Origin: Trachythela sp. YZ-2020
Taxonomy: Eukaryota > Cnidaria > Anthozoa > Malacalcyonacea > Clavulariidae
Direction of reading: 5' to 3'
NCBI GenBank assembly: GCA_016169945.1
Contig: JADLSH010000355.1
Coordinates: 57,501 to 121,500 of the forward strand
Length of the DNA: 64,000 nucleotides
The notes below the pieces were generated by a model. It was not told where the DNA came from. It ran no database searches and saw only the letters and a program-made list of their open reading frames with translations. How positions within the stretch are numbered: the first letter of the stretch is position 1; the number at the start of each line of letters is the position of its first letter. Below, piece by piece: positions 13,801 through 26,536 of this stretch. A program made the translations under genes and the position numbers.

Positions 13801-16800
13801 CTCGGTTCAGAAATTGCATTGCAATTATAGTTATAGCATTTAGTACAGTTAAGGTAATATAAAGATTATATATAATATAAATATCATAATCTCAACTCCC
13901 GTTACCCTACAGGGTATAGACACGTGTACATTAGTGTTATTAGAACGAGTCTCTAATATCAAACACAATGAATAACTGTTTATGGTATAAAACCCTAAGT
14001 CAACACAAAATATGATCATAATCCTTATTATCAAGTATAGCCAATCAAATTCACCTAAATAATCTCTGAAAGATTACCTGTCTATATTTACCAATGTCTA
14101 TTTCCAGTATAAATAAAGTTATAAATAAAGTTAGTTTAGTTTAGGTTTCCTTCTGTAGTAACACTGAATCAATAAGAGATGACCCTTCCTGGACCTCTAG
14201 GAAGAACAGTTTAGAACTGATAGAGCTATCCAGTATAAGTAACACTGGATCAATAAGAGATGACCCTTCCTGGACCTCTAGGAAGAACAGTTTAGAACTG
14301 ATAGAGCTATCCAGTATAAATAAAGTTAGTTTAGTTTAGGTTTCCTTCTGTAGTAACACTGGATCAATAAGAGATGACCCTTACTGGACCTCTAGGGAGA
14401 ACAGTTTAGAACTGATAGAGCTATCCAGTATAAATAAAGTTAGTTTAGTTTAGGTTTCCTCCTGTAGTAACATCACAAGATCTTGTTGAATTTTTCAAGC
14501 AGATTAATCCTAAAGATCCAAAGCTTATTATATAAATGCTACATACACTGGCAGCATTCATTCAATACATTATGCTTAGAATAATTCAAATATAACAAAG
14601 TAAAATTCCTATTTCAATAGGCATTCTTCCCTGCCTTGCCTGCAGTCTGTAATTAGCATACTGTGATAACATTAGAACAATGGATTTAATTAACTAAATG
14701 CCAAAATGTCATCATCTCACATTAGTCAATGTAAACAGTATGTAAAGCATAATATACAATGTTAGTGCGGGGTTGAAGGCATGTGTTGAGATCTTGCTTT
14801 TATAAGCATTTACTGAAATGATGATATCTAGGTAGACAATCATATCACCATTTGCCGAGCTGAATTCAGAGACCAGTATAATCCAAACAGCATATTATAC
14901 AGTTATGCGCTTGTACAAAATATTGATAATTATGGTTGCACCCTAAGTACAGTAATTGACAGTCTTCAAAATTAGTGTAAGACATTAACCCATTAGCTTG
15001 CAATACGCCCAGATGCACCCTACTTTAGTATTTTACTCTGTCTAACACCAGACGATTTTACTGGTCAGTGGTAGGGTACTGCCAGTTAATGGGTTAACAA
15101 AACTATCTGCCAGTGTCTCTTGTTAACCCATTGGCTTGCAATGCACCCAGATGTGCCCTAGTGAGTGTAAAAGTTCAAAGTTAAGTACTGTGTCAGTGGT
15201 GCTTTGTAGCACAGAGCCATGTTATGTAGAAATGCGCATAGAAAAACAGTGAACTTAGCTCCCGTTTCACTCCACCGATATTATAATTCTCATTCATTTC
15301 TTTGTTGACTTATGGGCATCTAAGTATAACAAGATTCAGCTAATATACTTTTACCTAACATTGCTGTGGGTTTGAAATGGTGTTGAAAGTTACAGCAAAA
15401 ATTGCCTCTATGTAACATGGTTAAGGCCAGCCAACATGCAAATTCTCACGGGCACAATTGAAAATTTGTCTAACTAATTTGTCATACTAATTTCAATGTC
15501 ATTATTACTAGGCTAGGCCAGCTCCACCTATAAGCAAAGTGCCTGTATGTTGAGAGGAAAAAATCATCAGCTTATATTGTTTGTGTATCCACACAGAGGT
15601 CACTGCAAGGCATGACATATATATTGTTTACATTTATGAAAACCTACACTTAAAACAAAGTTATTCTGCAGTTCCGATTCTAATATGTGGTTTACCTCAA
15701 CTATTAATAACATACAGTATCCCAATCTTGGCCACATTAATAAATTGAGAACCACTTTATGATAAAGATCAAACACAAATGTCTGGTAATAAGAATTAAA
15801 ATTTCATGCTCAAATTTTTCGTTCTAACATGTCTAAAGATATGATTAAAAGTGAACTTATTATATATTTGTGTTTGCTAGGATATATTAAAACGTTGTTC
15901 ATATATATTTAATTTGAATTAAGAGAGCTGTCTGCCTGATATTGGTTGCATATCAAATTTGCTACCGAAAATTGAATTTCTGACTTCTAAAAATCAAGAA
16001 AAGTTTTCTAGGAATTAAAGGGTTTCCCCAGCGAACACGTTGGATAAATTGTGTACAAGAATTCAATATTGTGTTGGTTATTATGTAACACCTTCGTGAA
16101 TATCCCAATTTTTGTGAATGCTTTTAAGAGCATGAATTGTAAAGCATAACAAATATTTCCACCATGTTAGAAGTGGTTTCTAGATTTTTAACGTAAGATA
16201 AAGCATTGAAATAGAAGAAAATCTCAATGTTTTCAGCGACAGCTGCAAATAGGCGCTCTGTGGCTGGCACAAAAATATTCAAACAAGTTATTAATAATTT
16301 TATATTTTAAGACACTTTTTCTTGCCTTATATATTTTACATACCTCTTTTGAAGGAATAAAGGACGATGGACCAACATAAACTGTTCTAGGCACCTTTTC
16401 ACCGCTTGCCTAAAGACGAAGCGAAATAATTCCTTTACAGAAATGCCAATTTTGACACAAGTCAACTTGCCCCCTTCAATCGACAATGGAGTTTAATATT
16501 TCAATTTTAACTGACCTTCAATTCTTGTAAAAAACGCTGAGTGCACAAGGGATGATGCCTCATTGATTTAGACTCTTTATAAACTGAAAAAATTTGCCTT
16601 TGAAGCAGGTACGTTTTCTATTGAAGTCTTCTATATATGCACTAGCTATTGTTACAAGGCAAGTTCTCCAAGTGGAAGACTGGAAGGGTCTAAATTCTTT
16701 AGGTCCATTATCCTTTGTTTGCTCAGAGTTGATCCTACTTGAATTTACTGTATATACCGTGTTAACTAACTGTCTTAAACAGACTATTCATATCCTTATC

Positions 16801-19800
16801 TCTATCAAAAATGTGACGCAAAACAAAGTATATATTATTATGATATGTTATGTTTCCTTTAAACAACAAAATACAGTTCTAAAACAGCACACCAGAGGCC
16901 TATTTTAGTATTGTTTAAAATCACCTTTATAAGATTAATATACTAAAGTACTTACGATTTTAATATCACATTCAAATGATTTTAATATCACATTCAAGTG
17001 ATTCAACATTAATATTTGAACATACCATAACAAAACAAAATCAGCCCGCATTATTAGAAAAAGCGGTTTATTTATACTGTACTTGATGTAATTTTTCATT
17101 TCGCTACTCATTCTGCAGAGTCATTCCGGCTTTTATAGTCACCGAAAATAAAGTTAGATATAGAAACTAAAGGGAGGAACAAAGACGAAAAACAAAATCA
17201 ATTCATTAACTGTGTGTCAAACCTGTTAGATTGTTGCGGTCATTCATTGACATTAGGGTCATTTATATAGGAGAAAATAAGTTGCAACTTACATAAGACA
17301 CATCTTATATAAGACGTGAACACACTCGTATAAATGGTCAAATTCTAATCATTCACGATTTAGTGTGGACCAGTCTTAACCTGTTTCTTATAGAATTGGC
17401 CATTTATACAAGTGTTATCACATCTTTTGTATGTCGCGACTTATTTTCTCCCGTATAAATGGCCCTATTGTATCACTTTAGTGGACTAGACATTCACCCT
17501 TAGTTTTTGGTGTTTGACTGTAAAATATTTAGACGTCAGTGCACGCAAAGTTGTATTAAACAAACCTGCAACAACAGCATTTGTACCAATGCCATTTGGT
17601 GAATCTTCATTAAGGTCCATGTTTGTTTGCGTGAATGTTTATGAAGTTAACTCTTCTCAAGAAAATTTACAAAAATTTCCAACCATGGCAGCTTTAAGTC
17701 TTTAACGTCATTTAAACTTCTCAATAGTACTTCATTTTATATAGATGAAAGAATTCTTCCAAACAGTATATTTATGGAGATCAGTGTCACTGAACTTATG
17801 TAACACTGGATATGAAGCCTATACCGTAATTACTTCATTTTATCTAGATGAAATGTTTATCCATCCAGTAACCAGTTACGTATATTCAGATCTGTTGCTC
17901 CCAACAGTACTTCATCTTATAAAAATAAAATTAAGAGTTCAGTGGCCATTGATCTGCATAAAGTTGACTGGATGGATAATCATTTCATATTTATAAGATA
18001 AAGTACGTACTAAAGTAGATTTCTACAAGTTAATACGCTGAGCCAGTGATGTATTTTAACTTACTGGATAGATAAACATTTCATGAAACAACTTTTCATA
18101 CACATATTAAATCACAGAAGTTTTATATTACAAACTGAAAATAAAAATCTGAATAAAGATGTGAGGGTAGTGAAATTCCAGTTATGGACAGAGAACTCTT
18201 GTATATTCTGAGGTGTGTGTGTATATCTCACATGTGTTGAGCAACAAACAAATATGCACCCCCAGACTGGAAAGTTTGGAAATCACACAACCGAGATTTC
18301 GAAAATTTAATAGTAAATATACAGAGAAATCAAATTGCACACCCAAAATCTTGGTTGCATGATACAAACTTTCCAGAGTGCCACAGCATGTTGACACATA
18401 TATTTATACAAAGAATTCCAGTACTTACATTTAATAATCAAATCTTTTATATATATATATATCCTCATATATACATCCCAGTACAGGAATTTGTACACAA
18501 CCCCACAACCATATCATGGCCCCATACATGGTGCACTGTTTTTGTTTATAGAAACTGGAACGCGTTTTCGGTATATGAGCAACTAAACCTAACCTAATCC
18601 TAATGCCTATTTCAGTTGCTCATATATCCAATTATAAAGCATGGGCCCAGGGAAAAACCCTCACTACTCTAATTACATGCTCTTATTTATTGTTATACAA
18701 GGACGTTCTATTATTGTATGTAAAAGTTTCAATTGTTGATTCTTTCTCGAGGATGTCTCCTGATCAGTGTGTTCACTGCAAATAAATGCGATCACAACAA
18801 CGCGGTACAGAGATCATTTCACGACCAACCAGAAACCCGACTTTGGATTGGTTTCTCATAATCAACACAAAGAGAACATTCATTATTTGTTGATCAATTA
18901 GTTATTTTTTTAACAGTTATAGTTACTTATTGTAACTGTACCTTATACAAACTTACTGTAACTTATAGTAATCAAGGTAAAATTTTTTTTTTTTTTTAAA
19001 AAATCTATGGCGGGGTCTGGGTGCATGCTTCTCATGCTCAAATCGCATCGATGTCTAAAAATTAAGCTAACTTGCTCTATTTTTTAACTCCTATCTAACT
19101 CCTCTGTACCACAACTAACCGCACTTCAGACTGAAACACAAAAGAAAACTGCCTGCTTATGGCAGATACCGGATCTTAAATGTAGAGCTACTTTTCCGAG
19201 ATGTGCATGCACATGCCATGAACAATAATAGCACACAGACTAACTATTTAACAGTTATTCTCTGAACTCGGAAGTGGTATATGCTCATATGACAGTCATA
19301 TACGACTCAAGTTCATAGAATAACAGTTTTAATATATACACAAGCTCTGGATATGAACAACAGAACATTTTGGCGCATGTTGTTAACTAGAATTTTCTAC
19401 TTCTCTACTTCAGCAGGATATGAGCTAATATCACTGCTAGTGGAAAAGAAGGCTCAATCGGATCCAGAATACTCATATCCAGAAGCTTGTGAATATAATC
19501 AAAAACCAACCATACCTTCTGTACCACAACTAACCACATCGGACAAAACACGTAAAAACAACCATGCGGCAGACAATCGGATGTAAAGCTACTTCGCTTT
19601 CGTGCGTAATGTGCATGTAAGCGCGAGCGGTAATGGCATACATGATTAACTATTATAGTTAATCTGATGTGTATACTGAAAAAGCTATATTAGTTTATAC
19701 TAATATGCCCTCTGTACCTCCTAAAACCGCCAGACCCGAAACAGAGAGGAAGAAGAAGAAGAGAGAAACACTTCGCTTAAGGCGAACACGGAGATGTAAA

Positions 19801-22800
19801 CTACGCTGGCAGATATGTGCATGCATCCACGCGAACGTAATGGCGTACAGATTAACATAAACTAATATTCCTCTGCGGCCTTAACCACATCAGGCGAGAA
19901 ACTAAACACGAAGAAAAGGCACGCCTGCTTAAAAAGGCAGACACGGATGTAAAGCTACTTTGGTGAATGTGCATGCATCCCGCGAACATTAATGGCGTAT
20001 GATTAACTATAAACTAACATATTCTCCCGCGACAATGAATCAACCACATCAGACCGAACATTTAAGCTACTTTGCAACTGAATGTGCATGCATCACTTGA
20101 ACATTATTAGCGTGCAGATTAACTATAAACCCCTAATATTCCCCTCGACACAACTAACCACATCGGGCCGAAACAGAAAACACGCCTGCTTGGCGAACAC
20201 GGATGTAAAGCTGCTGCGAATGTGCATGCATCCGCGAACATTATTAGCGTGCAGATTAACTGTTAATCTGCTTGTGCCGCAAAGGTATATTAGTTTTCTA
20301 ATATACCGCTGTGCCACAACTAACACATCCGGGCCGAAGCAGAAAACATATAAAAGCTGCTTATGGTGATGCGCATGCATCCACATGAACATTAATGGCG
20401 TAGATTAACTATTGTCTTGTATGCCATAGAAAGATATATTAGTTTTTCTAATATACCGCTTTGATAACCACAACTAACCACATCAGACGAAGCAGCCGCC
20501 TGCTTATGCTTGAACACGGATGTAAAGCTACTTTGTGAATGTGCATGCATCCCGCGAACATTAATGGCGTACAGATTAACTATAAATTCAGAGCAAAGGC
20601 TATAGAGGGTATATTCTAATATTCCTCTGTGCCACAACTAACCACATCAGACCTAAACACGAAGAAAACCGCCTGCTTATGGCAGACACGGATGTAAAGC
20701 TACTTTGCGAATGTGCATGCATCCGTAAACATTAATGGCGTACAGATTAACTATTAATCTGTATGCCGCAGAGGGTATATTAGTTTTCTAATATACCTTT
20801 GTACCACAACTAACCACATCAGACCGAAACATGAAGAAAACCGCCTGCTTATGGCAGACACCGGATGTAAAGCTACTTTGTGAATGTGCATGCATCCCGC
20901 GAACATTAATGGCGTACAGATTAACTATAAACTAATATTCCCTCTGCGACACAACTAACCACATCAGACCGAAACACGAAGAAAACCGCCTGCTTATGGC
21001 AGACACCGGATGTAAAGCTACTTTGCGAATGTGCATGTAAGCCGCGAACGGTAATGGCATACAGATTAACTATTATAGTTAATCTGTATGCCATAGAGGG
21101 TATATTAGTTTATACTAATATACCCTCTGTACCACAACTAACCACATCAGACCGAAACACGAAGAAAACCGCCTGCTTAAGGCAGACACCGGATGTAAAG
21201 CTACTTTGTGAATGTGCATGCATGCCGTGAGCAAGAATGGCATACACATTAACTATAAACTAATGGTACCCTCTGTACCACAACTAACCACATCAGACCG
21301 AAACACCAAAAAAACCTGCCTGCTTACGGCAGACACTGGATGTAAAGCTACTTTGCGAATGTCCATGCATGCCGCAAACAAGAATGGCATACAGATTAAC
21401 TATAAACTAATGTACCCTCTGTACCACAACTAACCACACCAGACTGAAACACAAAGAAAACTGTCTGCTTATGGCAGACACCGGATGTAAAGCTACTTTG
21501 CAAATGTGCATGCATGCCGCAAACAAGAATGGCATACAGATTAACTATTAATCTGTATGCCATAGAGCGTATATTAGGTTATAGTAATATACCCTCTGTA
21601 CCACAACTAACCACATCGGACCTAAACACAAAGAAAACCGTCTGCTTATGGCAGACACCGGATGTAAAGCTACTTTGCAAATGTGCATGCATGCCGCAAA
21701 CAAGAATGGCATACAGATCAACTATTAATCTGTATGCCATATAGGGTATATTAGTTTATACTAATATACCCTCTGTACCACAACTAACCTCATCAGACCG
21801 AAACACGAAAAAAACTGTCTGCTTATGGCAGACACCGGATGTAAAGCTACTTTGCAAATGTGCATGCATGCCGCAAACAAGAATGGCATACAGATTAACT
21901 ATAAACTAATGTACCCTCTGTACCACAACTAACCACATCAGACCAAAACACAAAGAAAACCGCCTGCTTACGGCAGACACCGGATGTAAAGATACTTTAC
22001 GAGCATGAAGTTATCGAAGCCTTGGCTTTTTAAGAGGATTTAATCCCAGTGACAATGTGCATTCATGCCGTGAGCAATAATGGCATACAGATTAACTATA
22101 ATATACTAATATACCATCTGTACCACAACTATAACCACACCAAACTGAAACACAAAGCAACACGGATTCCAGGACCCAACCATACCCCTCAGCCTAACAG
22201 ACACATGCCGGCCAACTGGAAGATCATGCAACCCAGATTAATTAACTATAAACCAATATACCCTCTGTACCACAACTAACCACACCAGACTGAAACAGCA
22301 AAACTGCCTGCTTATGGCAGACACCGAATGTAAAGCTGCTTTGCAAATGTGTATGCATGCCGCAAACAAGAATGGCATACAGAGAACTATAAACTAATGT
22401 ACCCTCTGTACCACAACTAACCACATCAGACCGAAACACAAAGAAAACCGCCTGCTTATGGCAGACACAAGATGTAAAGCTCCTTTGCGAATGTGCATTT
22501 AACTATTAATCTGTATGCTGCATAGAAAAATATTAGTTTATACTAATATACCCTCTAACCACACCAGACTGAAACACAAGAATGTGCATGCATGCATAAA
22601 CAAGAATGGCATACAGATTTACTATAAACTAATGTACCCTCTGTACCACAACTAACCACATCAGAACACGTATGGCCGGATGTAAAGCTACTTTGCAAAT
22701 GTGCATGCATGTGAGCAAGAATGGCATACAGATTAACTATAAACTAAAACTGCCTGCTTATGGCAGACACCGGATGTTTGCAAATAATGGCATACAGATT

Positions 22801-25800
22801 AACTATAAATATGTACCCTCTGTACCACAACTAACCTCATCAGAAAAAACTGTCTGCTTATGGCAGACACCGGATGTAAAGCTACTTTGCAAATGTGCAT
22901 GCATGCCGCAAACAAGAATGGCATACAGATTAACTATAAACTAAAGTACCCTCTGTACCACAACTAACCACATCAGACCGAAACACCAAAAAACCTGCCT
23001 GCTTATGGCAGACACCAGATGTAAAGCTACTTTGCAAATGTGGATGCATGCCGTGAGCAAGAATGGCATACAGATTAACTATAAACTAATATACCCTCTG
23101 TACCACAACCAACCACACCCGACTGAAACACAAAGCAAACTGCCTGCTTATGGCAGACACTTGATTCCAAGCCCCAACCATACCCCTCAGCCTCACACCA
23201 ACAGGCAATCATGCAGTCTTTTAGATTCAAACTCACAACTGCAATTTGTGCTGTAAACTAGGAAGAGGATAAAATATACAAGTAGTGACTATTTAGGGCT
23301 GAACAGAAGGCATTAGAAGTCTGTACAAAGTGCTGTTAAACTGTACAATCGTGCTACACACCAACAAATTTCAGAAAATACAGCATCCAAAAACTAAAGC
23401 AAGAAGAATTCAAGGACTTTATATTCTTGTTGACGGTTGTAGCATTGTCAGCCATCGTGCATGAGGTTACATTTCTTTTGCCGTTTTGTTGACGTAGATT
23501 ACCAATTGTCCTGAAAATCCTACATAGTGAAATTCTCCCCAAATACTATGTTAGGAACAATCCTAAAAATTTGCATTCAAACACTCTGCATCCTTGCTTG
23601 CAAATTGAAAACTTGTTCTGCGCTTGCATTCTCACATGACTACTTTGTGACATAGTCCAATAACGAAATAGAATCAAGTTTTGTATGAACTAAGAACCCT
23701 GAACAAAGTAATAATATTAAGTTACTTGAAACACCATACCTTACTTTGTTCATCTCTTTCCAAGCATTCTTCAACTTGGGTAGGGTTTGAATCAGAAATT
23801 TTCTTCCAATGAACATCAACTGAGCCATGGACCTGCACCCAATTAGTGTGTTTGACACAGGCTGACGGCCAGAAAAATGTCTCAGATCCACTGAAAGAAA
23901 TAATAAATTCTGTTTGTTAAAAGCATGGAAATTTTTATGAGTAAACTTGAGGGTAGACTTTTATATTTCTTTCAGCTTTCAGAAACACATCTTGTGGTTT
24001 TTGCTGTTGTTGCTTAATTTTGGAACTTGAAGGAACATTTCTATGAAAATTTTCGAATTCTACTAAAGGAAACTCGAGGGATATAAACAGGATCAAACTA
24101 TCTAAAAATAGATTTCAGTATGCTGGCACTTCCGTTCGTTTAATTTTGGCGCTCAAATTAACGAACAAATCTCTTCTAGCCTTTGCTGACTTGCACTTCA
24201 AAATTATTTTAAATGCATTTGTTGTCGAAAATATGTTTATCTACCCAAACCCCGCTACATAATAGTTATTTAAATACACAAACTAAACTTCTAAAACATA
24301 ACTGGTGGTCTACCATGCAATCCATGAAATATCTGTTGTGAAGCGAATATTTGATATTTTTAAATCAATGTCAGGATAAAATGCAACAAGCCTGGCTATA
24401 CATTTCGGATATAAATACATTGCGAGAGCATACTTGAGGGATTACCAGCTCATACGCCAGAAAAAATAGAACAGGAACTTCGACGTTTCGATCGTGAACG
24501 AAGGCCCAGACGAAAGGTCACAAATGTCCTTCAAACATCGAAGTTCTTGTTAAGTTATTCAGGTAGCTTGTTCCTGTAATCATTCAAGCGCAAAAAATAT
24601 ACAATAACATACCAGGAGACAATCTAATCTTTATTATTTGAACTAAGTTTCAGCAATCAGCATACTCGTGTCCTTTCGTTGCCATGATCGTTTAATATTG
24701 CCACATTGGCGCTCAAATTACACTAACGACATTCTAATTCAAATTATCAACCATGTGACATACTTTTCTAAACGTTGATTGGTTGCAAAAAAGTACGTCA
24801 CTTCCTTTTAGGGTTTCCACATGGCAAAATTCCTAATATCCTTCCGCAAAATTTCCTACACTGGACTAAATATTCTTACATAGAACTGGATGGTCCAGAA
24901 AATATACTCGCCAGTCGCCACGCACTCGCTCTTTCTGACTGTATAAGCACTTCAAAATTACTTAAATTGTCTAAAACATGTTTTATCTACTCAAATCCCC
25001 GCTACATACAAGTTATTTAAATACACAAACTATTAAAACTTCTAAAACATTAAATAATATCTTTAAATCAATGTCAGGATAAAATTCAACAAGCCTGGCT
25101 ATACATTTCGGGTATAAATACATCGCGAGAGAACGAAAAAGTATACTTGAGGGATTACAAGCTCAAACGCCAGACAAAAAAGAACAAGAACTTCAACGTT
25201 TCAATCGTGAAGGCCCAGACAAAAGGTCACAAAGGTCCTTCAAACGTCGAAGTTCGTGCTATATTTGAAGGTAGTTCAATTCTGTAATCACTCAAGCGTA
25301 TAAAATATACAATAACTTACATTTACATTATATTCAAATATTTTATATATATTCTGCTTCTCGATTCTTGACTCTCGTGCTGCTGTGTTCGTCGTTATTC
25401 GTTAAAATAAAATTTTGGCGCTCAAATTACTCTAACGACATTTCATATTCAAATTTTCGAATTTCAACCATGTGACATATTTTTTAAACTTTGATTGGTG
25501 CAAAAAATTCCTTTTACATCACTTGCCAAAATCCTAATATACTTCCACTGGATAAAAATCCATAAGCTATTTCAGATAACTGGATTATCCAAAAATGTTC
25601 TTCTCATTGTATTACTTAAGCCTAGAGCCAGTTAAACTGTACAAGCCCCATTTCTAAACATGTTTTATCTACTCAAATCCCCGCTACATACAAGCTGGGT
25701 GGTCCCGGGTAAATTAACTCATGCAAATATATTTGATAGTCATTGAAATGACTCGTGGGTTATATAGTTAAAGACCATGTAAAGTCCGTTCTGCGCATGT

Positions 25801-26536
25801 GCTATGGCTCGCGATGTAAACAATGCCCAAATTTTGCGTTGTTTCAACTAAAATACAACATCTTCTAAATCAGAAACTCGAATCTGTATTTATTTAAAGT
25901 ATAGCGAACCAAAACACATCATAATTTTTTAAATATAGTGTGTTTAAAATGTAAACAAACCGGCAACAAAACGGGCGTTGCCGGTTTGTTTACATCGGGA
26001 CTTTACATCACCTTTAATCCTTTGACGTTATCTTGTGACAAACTGGCAATATTATCCTCAAATTAACCCATAAGCACCTGAAATTATTGCAATAATTGTA
26101 CTTGCCATTTTAAAAATCTACGTTACAATGTCGGTGGCGATATAAGCAATACCAAACTAAAATACTTGATGCCAAAATAAAATTTTCAAAATACACTGAA
26201 ACAATAGTGCCACAATCGACAAAATCTCAGGTGGGTACATGTGATAATTCGATGTTATGCGTGGCAACTTGAATATGGGGTGACCCCTAACCTGATAGTG
26301 GTCAACTAAGGGGGATGGGTTCTATATATACCAGGCATAAATGGCCAGCCTTGCCAGCCATTTATTGCCTGGCTTCCTAAAAATCACAATAAACATTCAA
26401 TACATACCTATCAATAAGCAACTCCAACAAGATAATACGTGACAACTTGGAGTGATATTCATCTTTGGAGTAAGAAAATCTTGCTAAAAGTTTGTTAATA
26501 TCCAAATCACACGGTCGATGCTTTGTCAGGATATTT
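1884..26536 (-). CDS. SESN: Sestrin (stress-inducible leucine sensor), partial
   Basis: Sestrins restrain TORC1 by binding GATOR2 and sensing leucine, and carry an AhpD-like antioxidant domain. Ten exons are visible on the minus strand, in coding order: 26536-26408, 23890-23740, 16409-16344, 6898-6704, 5100-5071, 3798-3646, 3171-2841, 2739-2517, 2249-2144, 1928-1884. All junctions keep phase. Diagnostic stretches are [82 protein letters not shown] and [11 protein letters not shown]. The final exon (ending in an ALRAITRYM-like tail in vertebrates) is not found and should lie left of base 1. The two N-terminal exons match family sequences weakly; I join them by phase and context. Residues matching SESN2 T374, Y375, T377, T386 and R390 of the leucine site are kept, and L389 is F. 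In the redox motif Cys125 and Tyr127 are kept but His132 is Tyr. Introns reach 9.4 kb and are full of mobile elements. Confidence 0.88.
2320..2510. repeat. Two copies of a ~111-bp repeat (GAACTGATAGAGCTATCCAG family)
   Basis: The motif GAACTGATAGAGCTATCCAG followed by TATAAATAAAGTTAG occurs at about 2353 and 2464. The same unit is present about four times at 14.1-14.48 kb and as a decayed copy near 51.85 kb. It lies in a sestrin intron. No coding capacity. Confidence 0.75.
4103..4500 (+). mobile_element. 3' end of a non-LTR retrotransposon (LINE), 5'-truncated
   Basis: The frame ending at 4336 carries [20 protein letters not shown], the C-terminal signature that follows the reverse transcriptase domain in many LINEs of the CR1/L2/RTE type. 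It is followed by a short 3' UTR, an AATAAAG signal near 4478 and a terminal ACTT repeat, as expected for target-primed integration. Only about 400 bases remain and there is no RT domain. It lies in a sestrin intron on the opposite strand. Confidence 0.7.
4800..5040. repeat. Tandem array of a ~24-bp unit
   Basis: About nine degenerate copies of GGCAAAAAACTGGCAATTAG with a short spacer. It ends about 30 bases from the sestrin microexon at 5071-5100. Confidence 0.85.
5071..5100 (-). CDS. SESN: Sestrin 30-nt microexon with the redox cysteine
   Basis: This exon encodes [10 protein letters not shown], flanked by acceptor CCTTAG and donor GTAAGT, phase 0 on both sides. It exactly fills the gap between exon 6898-6704 (ending YIAIL) and exon 3798-3646 (starting VKLYESEF). 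Vertebrate sestrins read AAARHQCSYL or AAARHRCSYL here. The cysteine after RHR corresponds to SESN2 Cys125. It lies just beside a 24-bp tandem array and is too short for ORF callers. Confidence 0.85.
5900..7200. repeat. Inverted repeat pair flanking a sestrin exon
   Basis: A block at about 5903-5945, containing GGATATTACCACGCGTACCG, recurs inverted at about 7066-7112. Further degenerate GAGAGTTGATGAGAGTT units lie at 6965-7200. A related copy is at 13250-13450. Sestrin exon 6898-6704 lies between the arms. Two MITE insertions in opposite orientation would explain this, as would one element that has captured the exon. Confidence 0.6.
6380..6660. repeat. Dispersed ~120-bp repeat and a 15-bp minisatellite
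   Basis: A segment with AAATCGTCTGGCGTTAGAC and CAAAGTAGGGCGTATGCATT occurs twice (6300-6415 and 6440-6548). It recurs inverted near 14990-15150. It is followed at 6549-6655 by about seven copies of AAGGGACAGCACGGT. Noncoding; the short unit happens to keep a minus-strand frame open. Confidence 0.8.
7472..11462. mobile_element. 4.0-kb terminal-inverted-repeat element with palindromic subterminal arrays
   Basis: The left end starts CACTGTTAATTTTAGGGTGT. The reverse complement of the right end (finishing at 11462) is CACTGTTAATTTTAGAGTGT, 19 of 20 bases identical. Inside each end is a cluster of imperfect GTGTTAA/TTAACACC units: about 7485-7745 on the left and 11110-11455 on the right. Flanks share at most TG, so a 2-bp target duplication is possible. 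There is no recognisable transposase. The only good gene inside is the two-exon minus-strand gene 10458-8035. The element sits in the 9.4-kb sestrin intron. Confidence 0.75.
8035..10458 (-). CDS. Two-exon gene inside the 4-kb element; SAMD3-like C-terminal domain, function unknown
   Basis: Exon 1 (10458-10381) encodes [20 protein letters not shown] and an acidic end, with a GT donor. Exon 2 (8355-8035) starts [13 protein letters not shown], joins in phase 0 and ends at a TAG; total 132 residues. The C-terminal part contains [28 protein letters not shown] and [13 protein letters not shown]. From memory this resembles the C-terminal domain of uncharacterised 'sterile alpha motif domain-containing protein 3-like' proteins, multicopy in fish and invertebrates. 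The longer N-terminal part of those proteins is absent. Placement between the element's ends suggests it is element-borne. Its role, for instance in regulating the element, is unknown. Confidence 0.6.
12088..12233. mobile_element. Foldback MITE (hairpin), ~146 bp
   Basis: The two halves are near-perfect inverted copies: AAATATACGGCGGTTGAC at the left and its complement at the right, with AAGAACTTCGACGTTTCGAG in the loop-proximal arm. Fragments of the same family, marked by CTTCGACGTTTC, occur near 2047, 24480, 25195, 27855, 52460 and 55125. No coding capacity. Confidence 0.85.
13600..15425. repeat. Inverted copies of a ~220-bp dispersed repeat, plus tandem units between
   Basis: The block at about 13610-13810 (ACATTTCTACATAACATGGCT and neighbours) recurs inverted at about 15200-15420. 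Between them, 14100-14480 holds four copies of the GAACTGATAGAGCTATCCAG unit, and 14990-15150 holds an inverted copy of the 6.4-kb repeat. All lies in one sestrin intron. I see no exon here. Confidence 0.65.
17255..17466. mobile_element. Foldback MITE, ~212 bp
   Basis: The left end AGGGTCATTTATATAGGAGA and the right end with TCTCCCGTATAAATGGCCCT are inverted copies. The inner arms also pair, one carrying CGTATAAATGGTCAAATTCT. Noncoding, in the 7.3-kb sestrin intron. Confidence 0.7.
19130..23175. repeat. 4-kb tandem array, ~145-147-bp unit with optional ~35-bp palindromic insert
   Basis: At least 22 units share ACCACAACTAACCACATCAG, CGCCTGCTTATGGCAGACAC, GGATGTAAAGCTACTTTG and AATGGCATACAGATTAACTA. 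Spacing between equivalent motifs is about 145-147, or 178-183 when a palindromic insert (TATATTAGTTTATACTAATA) is present. Units decay towards both edges. Open frames of 70-95 codons in it are by-products of the repeat. The array lies in the sestrin intron between exons 23740 and 16409. Confidence 0.9.
24120..25720. repeat. Tandem segmental duplication, ~700-bp unit
   Basis: The sequence at 24240-24560 (CCCGCTACATA, AACAAGCCTGGCTATACATT, CTTCGACGTTTC) is repeated at about 24990-25260, offset about 700 bases. A partial third copy begins near 25670. Each unit carries a fragment of the CTTCGACGTTTC MITE family. Noncoding intron sequence. Confidence 0.75.
25768..26017. mobile_element. MITE with TTAA ends and internal 19-bp hairpin
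   Basis: The ends are inverted: TTAAAGACCATGTAAAGTCC at the left and GGACTTTACATCACCTTTAA at the right. Near the right end ATGTAAACAAACCGGCAAC pairs perfectly with its complement across an 8-base loop (25949-25995). TTAA at each edge fits piggyBac- or Kolobok-type target use. Noncoding. Confidence 0.7.
26331..26372. other. Short near-perfect hairpin
   Basis: CCAGGCATAAATGGC pairs with GCCATTTATTGCCTGG (one bulged base) across a loop of about 11 bases. It lies 36 bases downstream, in transcript sense, of a sestrin exon. It could be a small MITE remnant or a structured RNA element; the sequence alone does not decide. Confidence 0.45.
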
